From the NCBI GenBank assembly GCA_021396245.1, contig WNYE01000042.1, positions 296,511-360,510 on the forward strand: 64,000 bases of DNA. The letters run 5' to 3'. The notes beneath the pieces are model-generated. The model did not search any database. It saw only the letters and a list, made by a program, of their open reading frames with translations, and was not told the origin of the DNA. Of the stretch, positions 55,399 to 64,000 are shown piece after piece. Source of the DNA: Sporothrix humicola (lineage: Eukaryota > Ascomycota > Sordariomycetes > Ophiostomatales > Ophiostomataceae). The position numbers were made by a program, and so were the translations under genes. Position 1 is the first letter of the stretch; every line of letters begins with the position of its first letter.

Positions 55399-57267
55399 TC
55401 ATGGTGCTACCTTGGCGTCGTCGGGGGTGCCCTTGAGCGCCCACTGCCGCAGCACGTTCTTCTGTAGCTTGCCCGTACTCGTCTTGGGCAGCTCCTTGAC
55501 GAGCTCCATCTCGCGCGGCACCATGAACCGGCTGATGCCGCTCTGGTGCTTGACCCAGTCCAGGAACGCCAGCTGCTCGATCACGGCGGCCGTGCCATCT
55601 GCGCCCACCTTGGTCGTCAGGTATGCCTTGGGCCGCTCGCCCCAGTGCGAGTCGGGGACAGCGACGACAGCGGCCTCGAGGACGTCGGGGTGCTCAACCA
55701 GAATGCTCTCGAGCGCGACCGACGAAATGTTCTCGCCGCCGCTGATGATAATGTCCTTGGCGCGGTCCAGGATCTGCACGCTGCCGTCGGGGTGCATGAC
55801 GGCCAAATCGCCCGAGTGCAGCACGCCGCCGGCAAACAGCTTGTCCGTGGCAGCCTTGTCCTTGTAGTAGCCCTTGGCGCAAATGTTACCCTGGAACACA
55901 ATCTCGCCAATGGTGCGGGCGTCGCGGGGCACATCGACAAAAGTGACGACGCCCTTCTTGTTGGGAGCCGTAATAGCGTTGCCGTCGTCGTCGGTCTTGA
56001 TGACTCGGGCCGCCAGACTCGTCAGGAAGCCGTGGCCCTGGCGCGCCATGCGCTCGAACTTTTGGTGGCCGGGCAGCTTGTTCCACGAGGGCAGGATGTA
56101 GCCGCGCGTAATGGGGCCGTAGGTCTCGGTCATGCCGTAAACGTGGACGGGGTGCAGGTTCAACTTGGTCATCTGCTCAAACAGATGGGCAGTCGGCGGG
56201 CTGGCGGCCACAGTGACCTTGACAGGGCGAGCCAGACGCTCGGCTTCGGGAGCTGCGCAAAGCAGAGTGTTGACCGTCGGGGCAGCGTTGAAATGCGTGA
56301 CGCCCTCCTCGCGCAGCAGCTTCCAAATCAGGCCGTAGTCGATCTTGCGCAGACACACGTGGGTGCCACGCACAGCGCACACGGACCAGGGGAACGTCCA
56401 GCCGACCGCGTGGAACATGGGCAGCGTCCACAGATAGCGGCACCGCTCGGGCTTGCCGTCCTGGCCGTCCTCGCCGTTCAAACCAGCCTCGGCCACGTTG
56501 GCCAGGGCCGCCAGGTATGCGCCGCGGTGCGTAAACTCGACGCCCTTGGGCTTGGCCGTCGTGCCCGACGTGAAGGGAATGGCAATTGTGTCGTCCTCGT
56601 CCAGCGGCTTGTGGCCGGGTTGCGAAGCCACAAAAGCGTGCAGTCCAGCCCAGCTGCGATCCTCAACATCCGGGCGGTGGGCCTCAAACTGCAGGCCCTC
56701 GAGCACAGCCGCGTCGAAGGCACCCCGGAGCTCGCCTTCAGTCGTGTCAATGTCGGAATCCACCAGGATGGGCACCGTCGGGTGTGTCGAAGCGTAGCAA
56801 TCGGCGCCTTCAGTCAGCAGCGAAGAAAATTGGGCGTCGGCCACGATAATGTCGACATCGGCAAAGTCGAACACGTAGGCAACGTCTGCGGCAATCAGCC
56901 GGTGGTTGGCCGGGACCAGGACACCGCCCGCGGCACCGGCAGCGAAAATCGTCTCGAGGAAGGCCGGGGTGTTGGGAGCCAAAATGCCAATGCGGCGGAA
57001 TCCGTGGTGAGAAAGGTGCCAGGCGAGGCCGCGGGCACGGTCTGCAAACTCGGCATAGTTGCGGCGCAGGATCTTGCCGTTAGTCGTAATGTGCACAATG
57101 GCCTCTGCGTCGGGCTCGATGGCAGCAGCACGCTCGAGGAACAGCGTCGGCGTCAGAACGTGCTTGAAGACGGGAGTCGACACAGTTTGGGCCGAATCTG
57201 CTGCCGCTTGGTCGGAGCCAACAAGATGTCTCAGGACGGACCCGAGACGGGACTGAGGTCCAGACAT
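55399..57267 (-). CDS. AMP-dependent acyl-CoA synthetase-like enzyme
   Basis: A single exon of 622 aa from the ATG at 57267 (MSGPQSRLGSVLRHLVGSDQ). The frame stays open upstream to beyond 57700, but that part is leader-like and pyrimidine-rich. ANL-superfamily motifs appear in order: FTSGTTAKPKGVEFTHRG at about 225-242 (P-loop, Ala where Gly or Ser is usual), VYGMTETYGP near 377, GDLAVMHPDGSVQILDRAKD near 487-506, IIISGGENISSVALE, and the catalytic Lys in TSTGKLQKN near 594. These enzymes activate a carboxylic acid with ATP and load it on CoA. Sequence style (THRGAYLAALANV) is like medium-chain or short-chain acyl-CoA synthetases of the AAE type. The true substrate is unknown. There is no C-terminal peroxisomal SKL-type signal (ends DAKVAP). 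Confidence 0.9.
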   Translation of the reverse strand: MSGPQSRLGSVLRHLVGSDQAAADSAQTVSTPVFKHVLTPTLFLERAAAIEPDAEAIVHITTNGKILRRNYAEFADRARGLAWHLSHHGFRRIGILAPNTPAFLETIFAAGAAGGVLVPANHRLIAADVAYVFDFADVDIIVADAQFSSLLTEGADCYASTHPTVPILVDSDIDTTEGELRGAFDAAVLEGLQFEAHRPDVEDRSWAGLHAFVASQPGHKPLDEDDTIAIPFTSGTTAKPKGVEFTHRGAYLAALANVAEAGLNGEDGQDGKPERCRYLWTLPMFHAVGWTFPWSVCAVRGTHVCLRKIDYGLIWKLLREEGVTHFNAAPTVNTLLCAAPEAERLARPVKVTVAASPPTAHLFEQMTKLNLHPVHVYGMTETYGPITRGYILPSWNKLPGHQKFERMARQGHGFLTSLAARVIKTDDDGNAITAPNKKGVVTFVDVPRDARTIGEIVFQGNICAKGYYKDKAATDKLFAGGVLHSGDLAVMHPDGSVQILDRAKDIIISGGENISSVALESILVEHPDVLEAAVVAVPDSHWGERPKAYLTTKVGADGTAAVIEQLAFLDWVKHQSGISRFMVPREMELVKELPKTSTGKLQKNVLRQWALKGTPDDAKVAP

Positions 57268-58252
57268 TTTGAAAGGTGTGAAAGATTGGGCAAAAGCGGA
57301 CGAACGGGACGAAAGGACAAAAGGCTGAAGACAAGTAAGAGGAGACGAGAAAAGTGTCGATGCGATGCCGAAGTAAACAGGTCGCTTTAAAGAGGGAAAA
57401 GGGAGGGAGAAAAGAGAAAAGGAGAAGAAGAACAGGAACTGGGACACGAGGGAGGAGAAAAGGAAGAAGATAAAAAGATTCAAAGTCCACGGAAATAAAA
57501 CAGGTCCACGAAATGAAGGCCAAAAAAAGGAAACAGAAAGAAAGAAAGAGTGCTTCGTTGCTCGCGTTCTTGGCTCTCGCGGCTGTTGTGGAGCCCAAGG
57601 CCGAGAAATGCCTGTAACACTGTTGACTTCCGAGGCAAAGCTGCGGCTCTTGGGCCTGTTCTGGGGCAGCTTGGGGGTGCCACTGGGGGTATTCTGGGAC
57701 ACTCTGGGGAAGGGTCAGCTGATCGGCGGTGTGCTGTGAATGGCCGTGTTAGTGGGAAAGAGGTGGCAGAAAGAGCTCGGGGCAATGGTTGTGTCTCCGG
57801 CCTTATCGTCTTATCATCGGCTAGTGTGGGGAAAGTGTCCCATAACTCGTGTTATGTGCTCCATATGGGGTAAAGCGGAGGGAAGGAGAGTTGTGTTGTG
57901 ACAGGAAGGTGCAACGGAGAAGAGACAACATGCTTTCTGCAGAAAACCCTGCATCGTGATCTGGACCGTTGGTGTCACCTAAAATTGGGAGCAAATACAC
58001 TCATAGCAAGGAAAGTTGCCGAGTTGTGGTGGAACGAAACACAGGCGGTTGGATGGGTAAGCACTCTATTGATCCCGGCCAGGTTCGTAAGACCGGGACA
58101 AGTAACCAAAACGTCGTTAAAATATCCAAAATAAAGGAGCAGACGAGAAGATAGAAAAACCGTTGTTATCCTTGACCAAATCCAAGAACCATGTCCCAAA
58201 GGCACACTATATAATATTAAATAGCACGGTTAGAATGGCACTGCCTTCCACA
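57268..58252. other. Promoter of AMP-binding enzyme gene and 3' region of GH1 gene
   Basis: Both neighbours read leftwards. 57268-57550 is purine-rich on the plus strand, so pyrimidine-rich on the gene's strand, fitting a leader. No conserved coding frame is recognised in the rest. Confidence 0.5.
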
Positions 58253-59748
58253 TTAGTCCTTCTTGATCAGGCTGTCAAACAGAGGCTTCAGCGAGAAGGC
58301 GCTCTTCTTGGGAATGCGCTTCTGGCCGTTCTCATAGTCGACAAACGTGACACCGAAACGCGTCTCGTAGCCCTCGGCCCACTCAAAGTTGTCCATGAGC
58401 GACCAGGCCATGTAGCCGCGCACATTGACGCCGTCCTCGCGCACAGCATCAGCCAGCGCGTGCACGTAGCCGTCAAAGTAGCGCACACGGAAGTCGTCGT
58501 TAACGACATCGTCGACGCCCAGGTCGTTCTCGCCCTTGATGCTCGTGCCGTTCTCGGTGACGTACATCTTGGGGCCGCCGTAGCGCTTGCTGAGCCACAC
58601 AATCAGGTCGCGGAAGCCGCGCGGGTGCGGGCGCAGCCAGAACGACTGCGTCTCCTCGCCGATGCTGTTGCCGTTCTTGTCCTCGAACAGCGTCTCCAAG
58701 TTGCCCAAGAAGTCGTCCTCGGCCGGCTCGGTCGTCTTGTGGCGGATGTAGTTGGCCGTGTAGTGGTTCATGCCGTAGAAGTCGTTGGAGCCCTGCACAA
58801 GCTCGCGCTCCTCCTCGGTGAACTCGGGCAGGCGGTCGCCGAGCTGCTTGCGCATCGACTCGGGGTAGTGGCCAAAGTAGATGGGGTCGGCGAACCACGA
58901 AATGGCAAACTCGATCTTGCGGTCGCAGGCCTCGACGTCGGCCGGGTCCTCGGGGTCCCAAGGGTAGGTGGCATCGCCGTTCAGCGTGATGCCAATCTCG
59001 CCACCGTTGCTGGAAGGCTTGAAGTCGGCGCGGTAGGCGCGAACAGCACGGCCGTGGGCCAGCAGGATGTTGTGGCCGACCTGCCACGGCTCGCGGGCGC
59101 TGTCGCCGACGGCCGACTTGGTGCGGTCCGAGGTGTGGCCGGGGGCGAAGAAGCCCGTGTTGAAGCCGAGAATGGACGAGCACCAGGGCTCGTTGAAGGT
59201 GATCCAGTGCTTGACCTTGGGCAGGGCAGTGAACATGGTGCGGGCGTAGTGCTCAAAGTCGAGGGGGAACTCGGTGCGGTTCAGCAGGCCGCCATAGCGC
59301 TGCTCGAGACCCTCGGGCAGATCCCAGTGGAAGAGTGTGACAAAAGGCGTGATGCCGGCCTCGAGGAGTGCGTCGACAAACTGGACGTAAAAGTCGAGGC
59401 CCTTCTGGTTGATGGGGTCGTTGCGGCCGCCCAGGGGGATCACGCGAGACCATGAGACGGAGAAACGGTAGGCCTTGGCGCCGACCTTCTTCAGCAGCTC
59501 AATATCGTCGCGCCAGCGGTTGTACGAGTCGCAGGCAGTGACGCCCGAGCTGCCGTCGGCGATCTTGCCCGGGATGGCGCAGAAGGTATCCCAGATGGAC
59601 GGCCCGCGGCCATCCTGCTCAGCACCGCCCTCGATCTGGTATCTGTGAGAGAAGAACGTTAGCAGTTGGAACGGATGAGAGGACATTCAGAAGAGGGTAC
59701 ACACGAGGCGGTGGCAAAGCCCCAGAGGAAATCCTTGGGCAAAGACAT
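58253..59748 (-). CDS. Intracellular GH1 beta-glucosidase
   Basis: Two exons, 59748-59705 and 59642-58253, joined as MSLPKDFLWGFATAS-YQIEG; total 477 aa, standard for family GH1. Motifs: the acid/base Glu in HWITFNEPWCSS, the nucleophile Glu in YVTENGTSIKGEND, plus AYRFSVSWSRVIPLG, VTLFHWDLPEGLEQRYGGL and GYMAWSLMDNFEWAEGYETR near the C-terminus. No signal peptide is present, so it is probably cytosolic and splits imported cellobiose or other beta-glucosides; fungal homologues are linked to cellulase induction through transglycosylation products. Strong GC-ending codon bias suggests high expression. A long antisense open frame is a by-product of that bias. Confidence 0.95.
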
Positions 59749-62132
59749 GGTGGGTGGTGACTGTGATCGAAGACGGGAGGTGCGTGTGTCAACGGTAGGC
59801 CAATTGGGCAGTGGGAGGAAAAGAAAAGGAGAACCAAGAAAAGAAAGAAGACAAGGAGGGGTATATAAGAAGAACAGAAATGAGAAACTGAAGCTAGAGC
59901 AAGGTGGAGAGAGATAAAAGAAGCATCAACAAAACGGCGACCAGAGGACCGGCTGCGGCGGTAGACCCAGAAGGGCGGCCGTCATCTTATATAGACAATA
60001 GACAATGCGGGCAGGACAAAAATAAAAGAAGAAAAACGCACAATGCAACGGCCAAATCAACAAGAGCCCCAAAGCACCCCAAAAAGTGACAAGTGACCCA
60101 AGAAGCGGAAAAAATAAACACTCAAGAAACGGGAGGCAACGCAGCTAGCAAGCACGGGCTGCGGAAAACGGGACAACGAAACGACAACGCAAGATGCTGC
60201 TTGGCTGGTTTTTGCCCGCATCTCATCCATCCTGTGGGAACGGGATCCAACCTGAGAGAGCCTGTTGGGTGGGAGATACATACCGGTTTCATGTCGATTG
60301 TGCTATCATGGCTCCTCTTTTTTGTTTGGTCCTTTTGCGGCTCCTGTTCCCTGTGTTCTTCCTCGAGTTCTCCCGTTCCGGACCGTTGACACCGAAAAGA
60401 AATGCTGGAACCTGCTGGTGATTTTTCTGACGACTTTTTGATTTTGGGATTTATAGGGTTTGGTCGACGCTGGGACGAGCTAACGTGGCAAAACCCCTGT
60501 CCCTTTTTTCGTTGGCGTGACCCCAAACAATCGGGGCGCGCCAACGGGACTGTTTGCACAATGTTCCGTCGAAATGGGTTGGTGTGAAGTTTGCCTCTTG
60601 TTTTGTCGGGTCGTTTTTTGAGCCCCCTTTTGCACCGCTGGTTTTAACGTCGTAAATGCATACAGTGATAGTGGATATGCTGGTGAGGGGAAATCAACAA
60701 GGGAAAGAGCAGACGAGGGACCACAAGCAGGAAGGAGGGCCCCGCCCCTGACAATGCGTGCTGTTCCCCCACCGCGGGGCAGCGTCTGTGTACTTGAAGT
60801 GCATGCTGTCAGTCAGGCAAGTGCTTGTTAGCGGCCTCGCTCACTATGAAAGACCGAGCCAGGGCCGTGGAAGCGCCTCGTGGGCTCTTGGCCAGGCCAC
60901 CGACCCCCAACGACCGCCCCTCCCACCCAAACGACGCTACTGACGGAGTCGCGGGCCGCCGCCTGAATCTCGGCCTGGGCAACGCTGTTGGGCCAAAGAA
61001 CGCATGGCGGAGGGCCCGTCTGCCCCGTGACGGAATTTCTGTTTCCTTTTTGGTGAAGAAAGATCTCACAAAACAATTCCACGAAAAAGACACAAATGCA
61101 AGGTAAGAAACCCTGAGGGTTCACTGCGGAACAAGTATCTGCCGGCACGGGAAACGAACCACAAAAGACAATGCAGGTGACGATGCAAAATGCATGATGC
61201 AAGATGGGATACAGATGGAACACAGAAGACGGACTACTTAAAAGCGCGATGAAACAGTTGACAGCATCGTCAAGCGTGGTTGTGGAAAGATTGCCTAAAC
61301 GAGATGCTCGCCTAGCTGGACTGGCCCTGAACCCTGGAAGAACTCAGGAAGAACCCCGTTAGAGCTTCGGGCGCTACGGAGGACAAGACACTGCCGGGGC
61401 GCCAAAATGGCATAAGTCAGGAAGGAGACAGGCGCATTGCATGCATTGGCTTATCGCACTGCTATATCAGGCGGCGTGCTCCCGCCCCGTTATGGAACAG
61501 GCTATAGCGTGTGTCCACTATGAAAAGAACACGCAAACTTGATCACGCATTGCCTCACCAACCACGAAAGAAGATAAAAAAGCCCTGCTCGTCCCGTTGC
61601 GGCCGACGGACGTTCTGGCCTGGACCCGGCGGCCAGCCGGCAGATCACCGGGACTTGGCTGCTTTTTCTAGACCCTCGTGCCCTTTTCCAAGTACATATA
61701 TGGAGCATGCCCTCGACACAAAAGCTTTTGTTACGGACTACCGGTACACAGAGCCGTCGGACAGCCTTTTGAGCAGACACTCTCGGCATCAGCAATCCCG
61801 CAAAGTGGAACAACAGAAGCAGGCCAATTTCCCTTGTCTCTTTCGAAATCGATTCCATATTGTACAGTCCGAAAACCAGACGATGATCTACTGCGCCTCT
61901 ACCTTGTTATACGCCCTCTTCTGACGAGACGACAAAACGTCAAAAACCATGAAGTGCCGATGCATATCGACATGAATGAATGAAACAAACGGAAATGCAG
62001 ACCGTGACAAAGCAAAATGCAATCTCCCGTGGGGTGGCCCCGAAATACCCCAGATGACCAACGCCGCACCAAAGTGCTCCTAAAAATCACAAAATCACCA
62101 ATGCAGAATACAAAACGCACTCAGCCCAAACA
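59749..62132. other. Intergenic region: GH1 promoter and GFA 3' region
   Basis: A stretch of 2.4 kb without a recognisable gene. 59815-59920 is purine-rich on the plus strand (pyrimidine-rich leader of the minus-strand GH1 gene). The rest has short unconserved frames only. It could hold upstream sites for carbon control of the GH1 gene, but no clear cluster was identified. Confidence 0.5.
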
Positions 62133-63064
62133 TTACTGCTCAACATCCATCGCTCCGGATGTTTTGCCGCGTGCTGGGGTCTCCTCGTCCTCGCCGAGTC
62201 TGGCGCGTTTCGCAGGACTTGGCTCCGAGCGACGAGGCATCGGTGCCGAGCCATCGTCAGCATCATCTTCGTCACCCTCGGTCCACTCCAGTACCTCCCA
62301 CTCCACCTGCACTTTTCCGTCAGCACTCTTTGCCGAACCGGCATCGTGCCGCCGAATGTGTGGGCCGCCACCGCTGCCACGGCTCCGTAGCTGTAGCTCC
62401 TCTTGCTTTTGTTGCTTCTGCTGTCGTAGGAGATGGCGGCTCAGGCGGCTGCCCTCGACGAAGTTGTCGAACCAGGGCAGACCCGTCGACGAAGTGATAC
62501 GGTCTGGCGGCGCTGCTCTCGAGGTTTCCCGGGGCTCTTCCGGCTCCTCTTCCTCCTCCTCGTCCTCTTCTTCTTCTCCTCCCTCAGTTTCTTCATCCCC
62601 GGCGCGAGCCCACTCGTCGAGCTCGTCCAGATCCTCAGTACTCAAGCTGCCGAGCGCCAGACGGATGTAGTCGGCCTCGGACGCCGGCGTTTCCGACCAA
62701 AACGACAGCGGCGTGCCGCAGAATCCACAGAAATGCCGCCGGGTGCCGCCGGGCGTGTGGCCGGGGTGCTCGTAGGAGCGATGGATCATGGAGTGGGTCT
62801 CGTCGGGGAAGAAGGGCAGGGCCGTGCTGTGGTACCAGGCGAGCGGCACGCGCAGGTATGTGGGAAGCGGCGAAGCGAGAGATGAGCCTGCAACACATTA
62901 GATGAAAGCTGGATGATACTAAGACTCGGGGGAGAGGACTGACGGTGCAATGGCGCCGGATCAAAGAGGAGGCGCGCAACTTCCGACGCATCGGGCGGCG
63001 GCTGCACAACGTACGTGTTGCGGCCGCAGTGGCAACCTCCACGAAGAACACGGGTAGTCGACAT
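62133..63064 (-). CDS. GFA/CENP-V-type zinc-binding protein with acidic tail
   Basis: Two exons, 63064-62944 and 62887-62133, give 291 aa; the junction reads FDPAPLHR-SSLASPLPTYL. The GFA fold is indicated by RGGCHCGRNTYVV at residues 8-20 (C-x-C-G), FFPDETHSMIH and HFCGFCGTPLSFW with Cys94 and Cys97 (C-x2-C-G-T-P-L). GFA proteins include glutathione-formaldehyde adduct enzymes and the chromatin protein CENP-V. The usual middle C-H-C-x2-C ligands are absent: there is no Cys between residues 14 and 93. The C-terminal half is unusual, with an acidic run at about 135-160, a second acidic patch (EGDEDDADDG), a basic PAKRARL that could be a nuclear localisation signal, and the end AMDVEQ. Enzyme activity is doubtful. 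Confidence 0.85.
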
Positions 63065-63640
63065 TGTGATATTGCGTAGTTTTGACTGAGAAGAAACAGT
63101 CGCGTAGTTGATATTATCGATGTTGTAAAACGCGGAAAATGAATTGATTAGTACGACGAACGTCAAAATATCGTCAGCCAATTGAACTCGGAGCCAGGTG
63201 TGGCGTGGTGCAGGGATGGAGAATAAGAGGCGAGAGGTCCCACACTCGACTGTGGGAACGAATTGCGTCGTAGGAATTGACGTCGTGTCAGTGGGCGAAC
63301 TGGAGGTCGAGGAAAACAATTGCGTCGAGTCCAATTGAAGAATATATTCGTGACGATGCTTAAAAAAAAAGTAGAAAGGACGCAGCTTCGGTTTTGTAGT
63401 AAGCTGGGTTATTATGAGGAAAGAGGTGAGGGGCTGTCGGCTTCGGAATGGGGGAGCTCTTTCTCTTTTTCGCCTGTTGGTGACGAGTAAGTAAGCAAAC
63501 CCACCTACTGCCTCTTTGCTGGTCGAGCTGGGTTTAGAGGCGATGCTGTCCTCCCTTAACTAAACACCACTCAAATGATGGACAACAGATCTGAATAATG
63601 AATACGTAATGGAATAGTAATCTATTGGTTAACTTGGTGG
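63065..63640. other. Upstream flank of the GFA gene
   Basis: Probable promoter of the minus-strand GFA gene followed by a transition to AT-rich DNA from about 63560. No coding frame is recognised. Confidence 0.45.
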
Positions 63641-64000
63641 TAAGATTCTTTAGCTGATGGTGGTTAAAACTAAGTTTTTTTAACCTTCAACGAAAGTTAA
63701 AGAAATTGGTTTAAATTTATTTTATATAAAAGTTTATAAGGGTAAGTTGTGGCGGTGTGTGGCGGTATAAGTTATTAATAACGGAGAGGAGAGATTATAG
63801 TGACCTCTCGGTTACCGGTTTTATAATTTTATTATAACTTATTAAAATTAAAAATAATAACGAACGTTAATATAAATTAAATTATAAAATAATAAATATT
63901 TCGTATAAAATATTATAATATATAAAATTAAACGTTTACGCGTTAAATAATAAATAAAAAAAAATAAACGTTTACTTATAATAAGTAAAAGTAAAATACG
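63641..64000. repeat. AT-rich, RIP-like sequence at the window edge
   Basis: Base composition falls sharply. In 63841-64000 I count 19 G or C in 160 bases. Of nine C residues on the plus strand eight are in CpG, and there is no CpA or TpG at all. Loss of CpA and TpG with gain of TpA is the signature of repeat-induced point mutation. The original element cannot be identified from so short a piece. GTGGCGGT occurs twice, 10 bp apart, at 63749-63766. Confidence 0.75.

Noticed and set aside
55546..57390. 614-codon plus-strand open frame opposite the AMP-binding enzyme
   Set aside because: Antisense shadow caused by GC-rich third positions; every ANL motif is on the minus strand.
57268..57702. 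N-terminal extension of the AMP-binding enzyme upstream of 57267
   Set aside because: The open frame continues, but it is Phe/Ser/Leu-rich from a pyrimidine-rich leader, while the ATG at 57267 begins a normal N-terminus.
58163..59455. 430-codon plus-strand open frame opposite the GH1 gene
   Set aside because: Antisense shadow; both GH1 catalytic glutamates and the full family length are on the minus strand.

Overview
This window is nuclear DNA from a filamentous ascomycete. Signs are short spliceosomal introns (about 50-110 bp, GTAAGT/GTATGT/GTGAGT donors, CTAAC-like branch sites, NAG acceptors), long low-complexity protein tails, pyrimidine-rich leaders before start codons, and fungal-type proteins such as an SLP1-like SUN protein, MED15, a Whi5/Nrm1-type repressor and LOS1. 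A Sordariomycete is likely. An Ophiostomatales-like fungus is only a guess. I found no tRNA or rRNA gene, CRISPR array, intact transposon or operon.

Layout. From 0.6 to 19.7 kb lie five housekeeping genes: a Mei2-type RNA-binding protein (+, 12 exons), an SLP1-like ER SUN-domain protein (-), a CLC chloride channel/antiporter with CBS domains (-, 5 exons), NRDE2 (+, no intron) and aspartyl aminopeptidase (-, 2 exons). Between 19.75 and 31.82 kb is a 12-kb stretch with no recognisable protein gene, ending in a very pyrimidine-rich leader. From 31.8 to 54.8 kb come Mediator subunit 15 (+), a Whi5/Nrm1-type G1/S repressor (+), FACT subunit POB3 (+), tRNA exportin LOS1 (+), an uncharacterised Pezizomycotina-type protein (-) and a NIPA-family magnesium transporter (+). 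From 55.4 to 63.1 kb are three minus-strand genes of more metabolic character: an acyl-CoA synthetase-like AMP-binding enzyme, an intracellular GH1 beta-glucosidase and a GFA/CENP-V-type protein with acidic tails. The last few hundred bases become very AT-rich and lack CpA and TpG, as expected of RIP-mutated repeat DNA.

The genes do not form one pathway. Several concern nuclear gene expression (Mei2-like, NRDE2, MED15, Whi5/Nrm1, POB3, LOS1). Points most worth checking: the 12-kb gene-free interval upstream of MED15; four ACGCGT (MCB) sites packed around the Whi5/Nrm1 gene; the RIP boundary at the right end; a possible second, mitochondrial form of aspartyl aminopeptidase; and the nuclear-looking GFA protein lacking part of the usual zinc ligands. 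All exon boundaries were worked out by eye from splice signals and reading-frame continuity.
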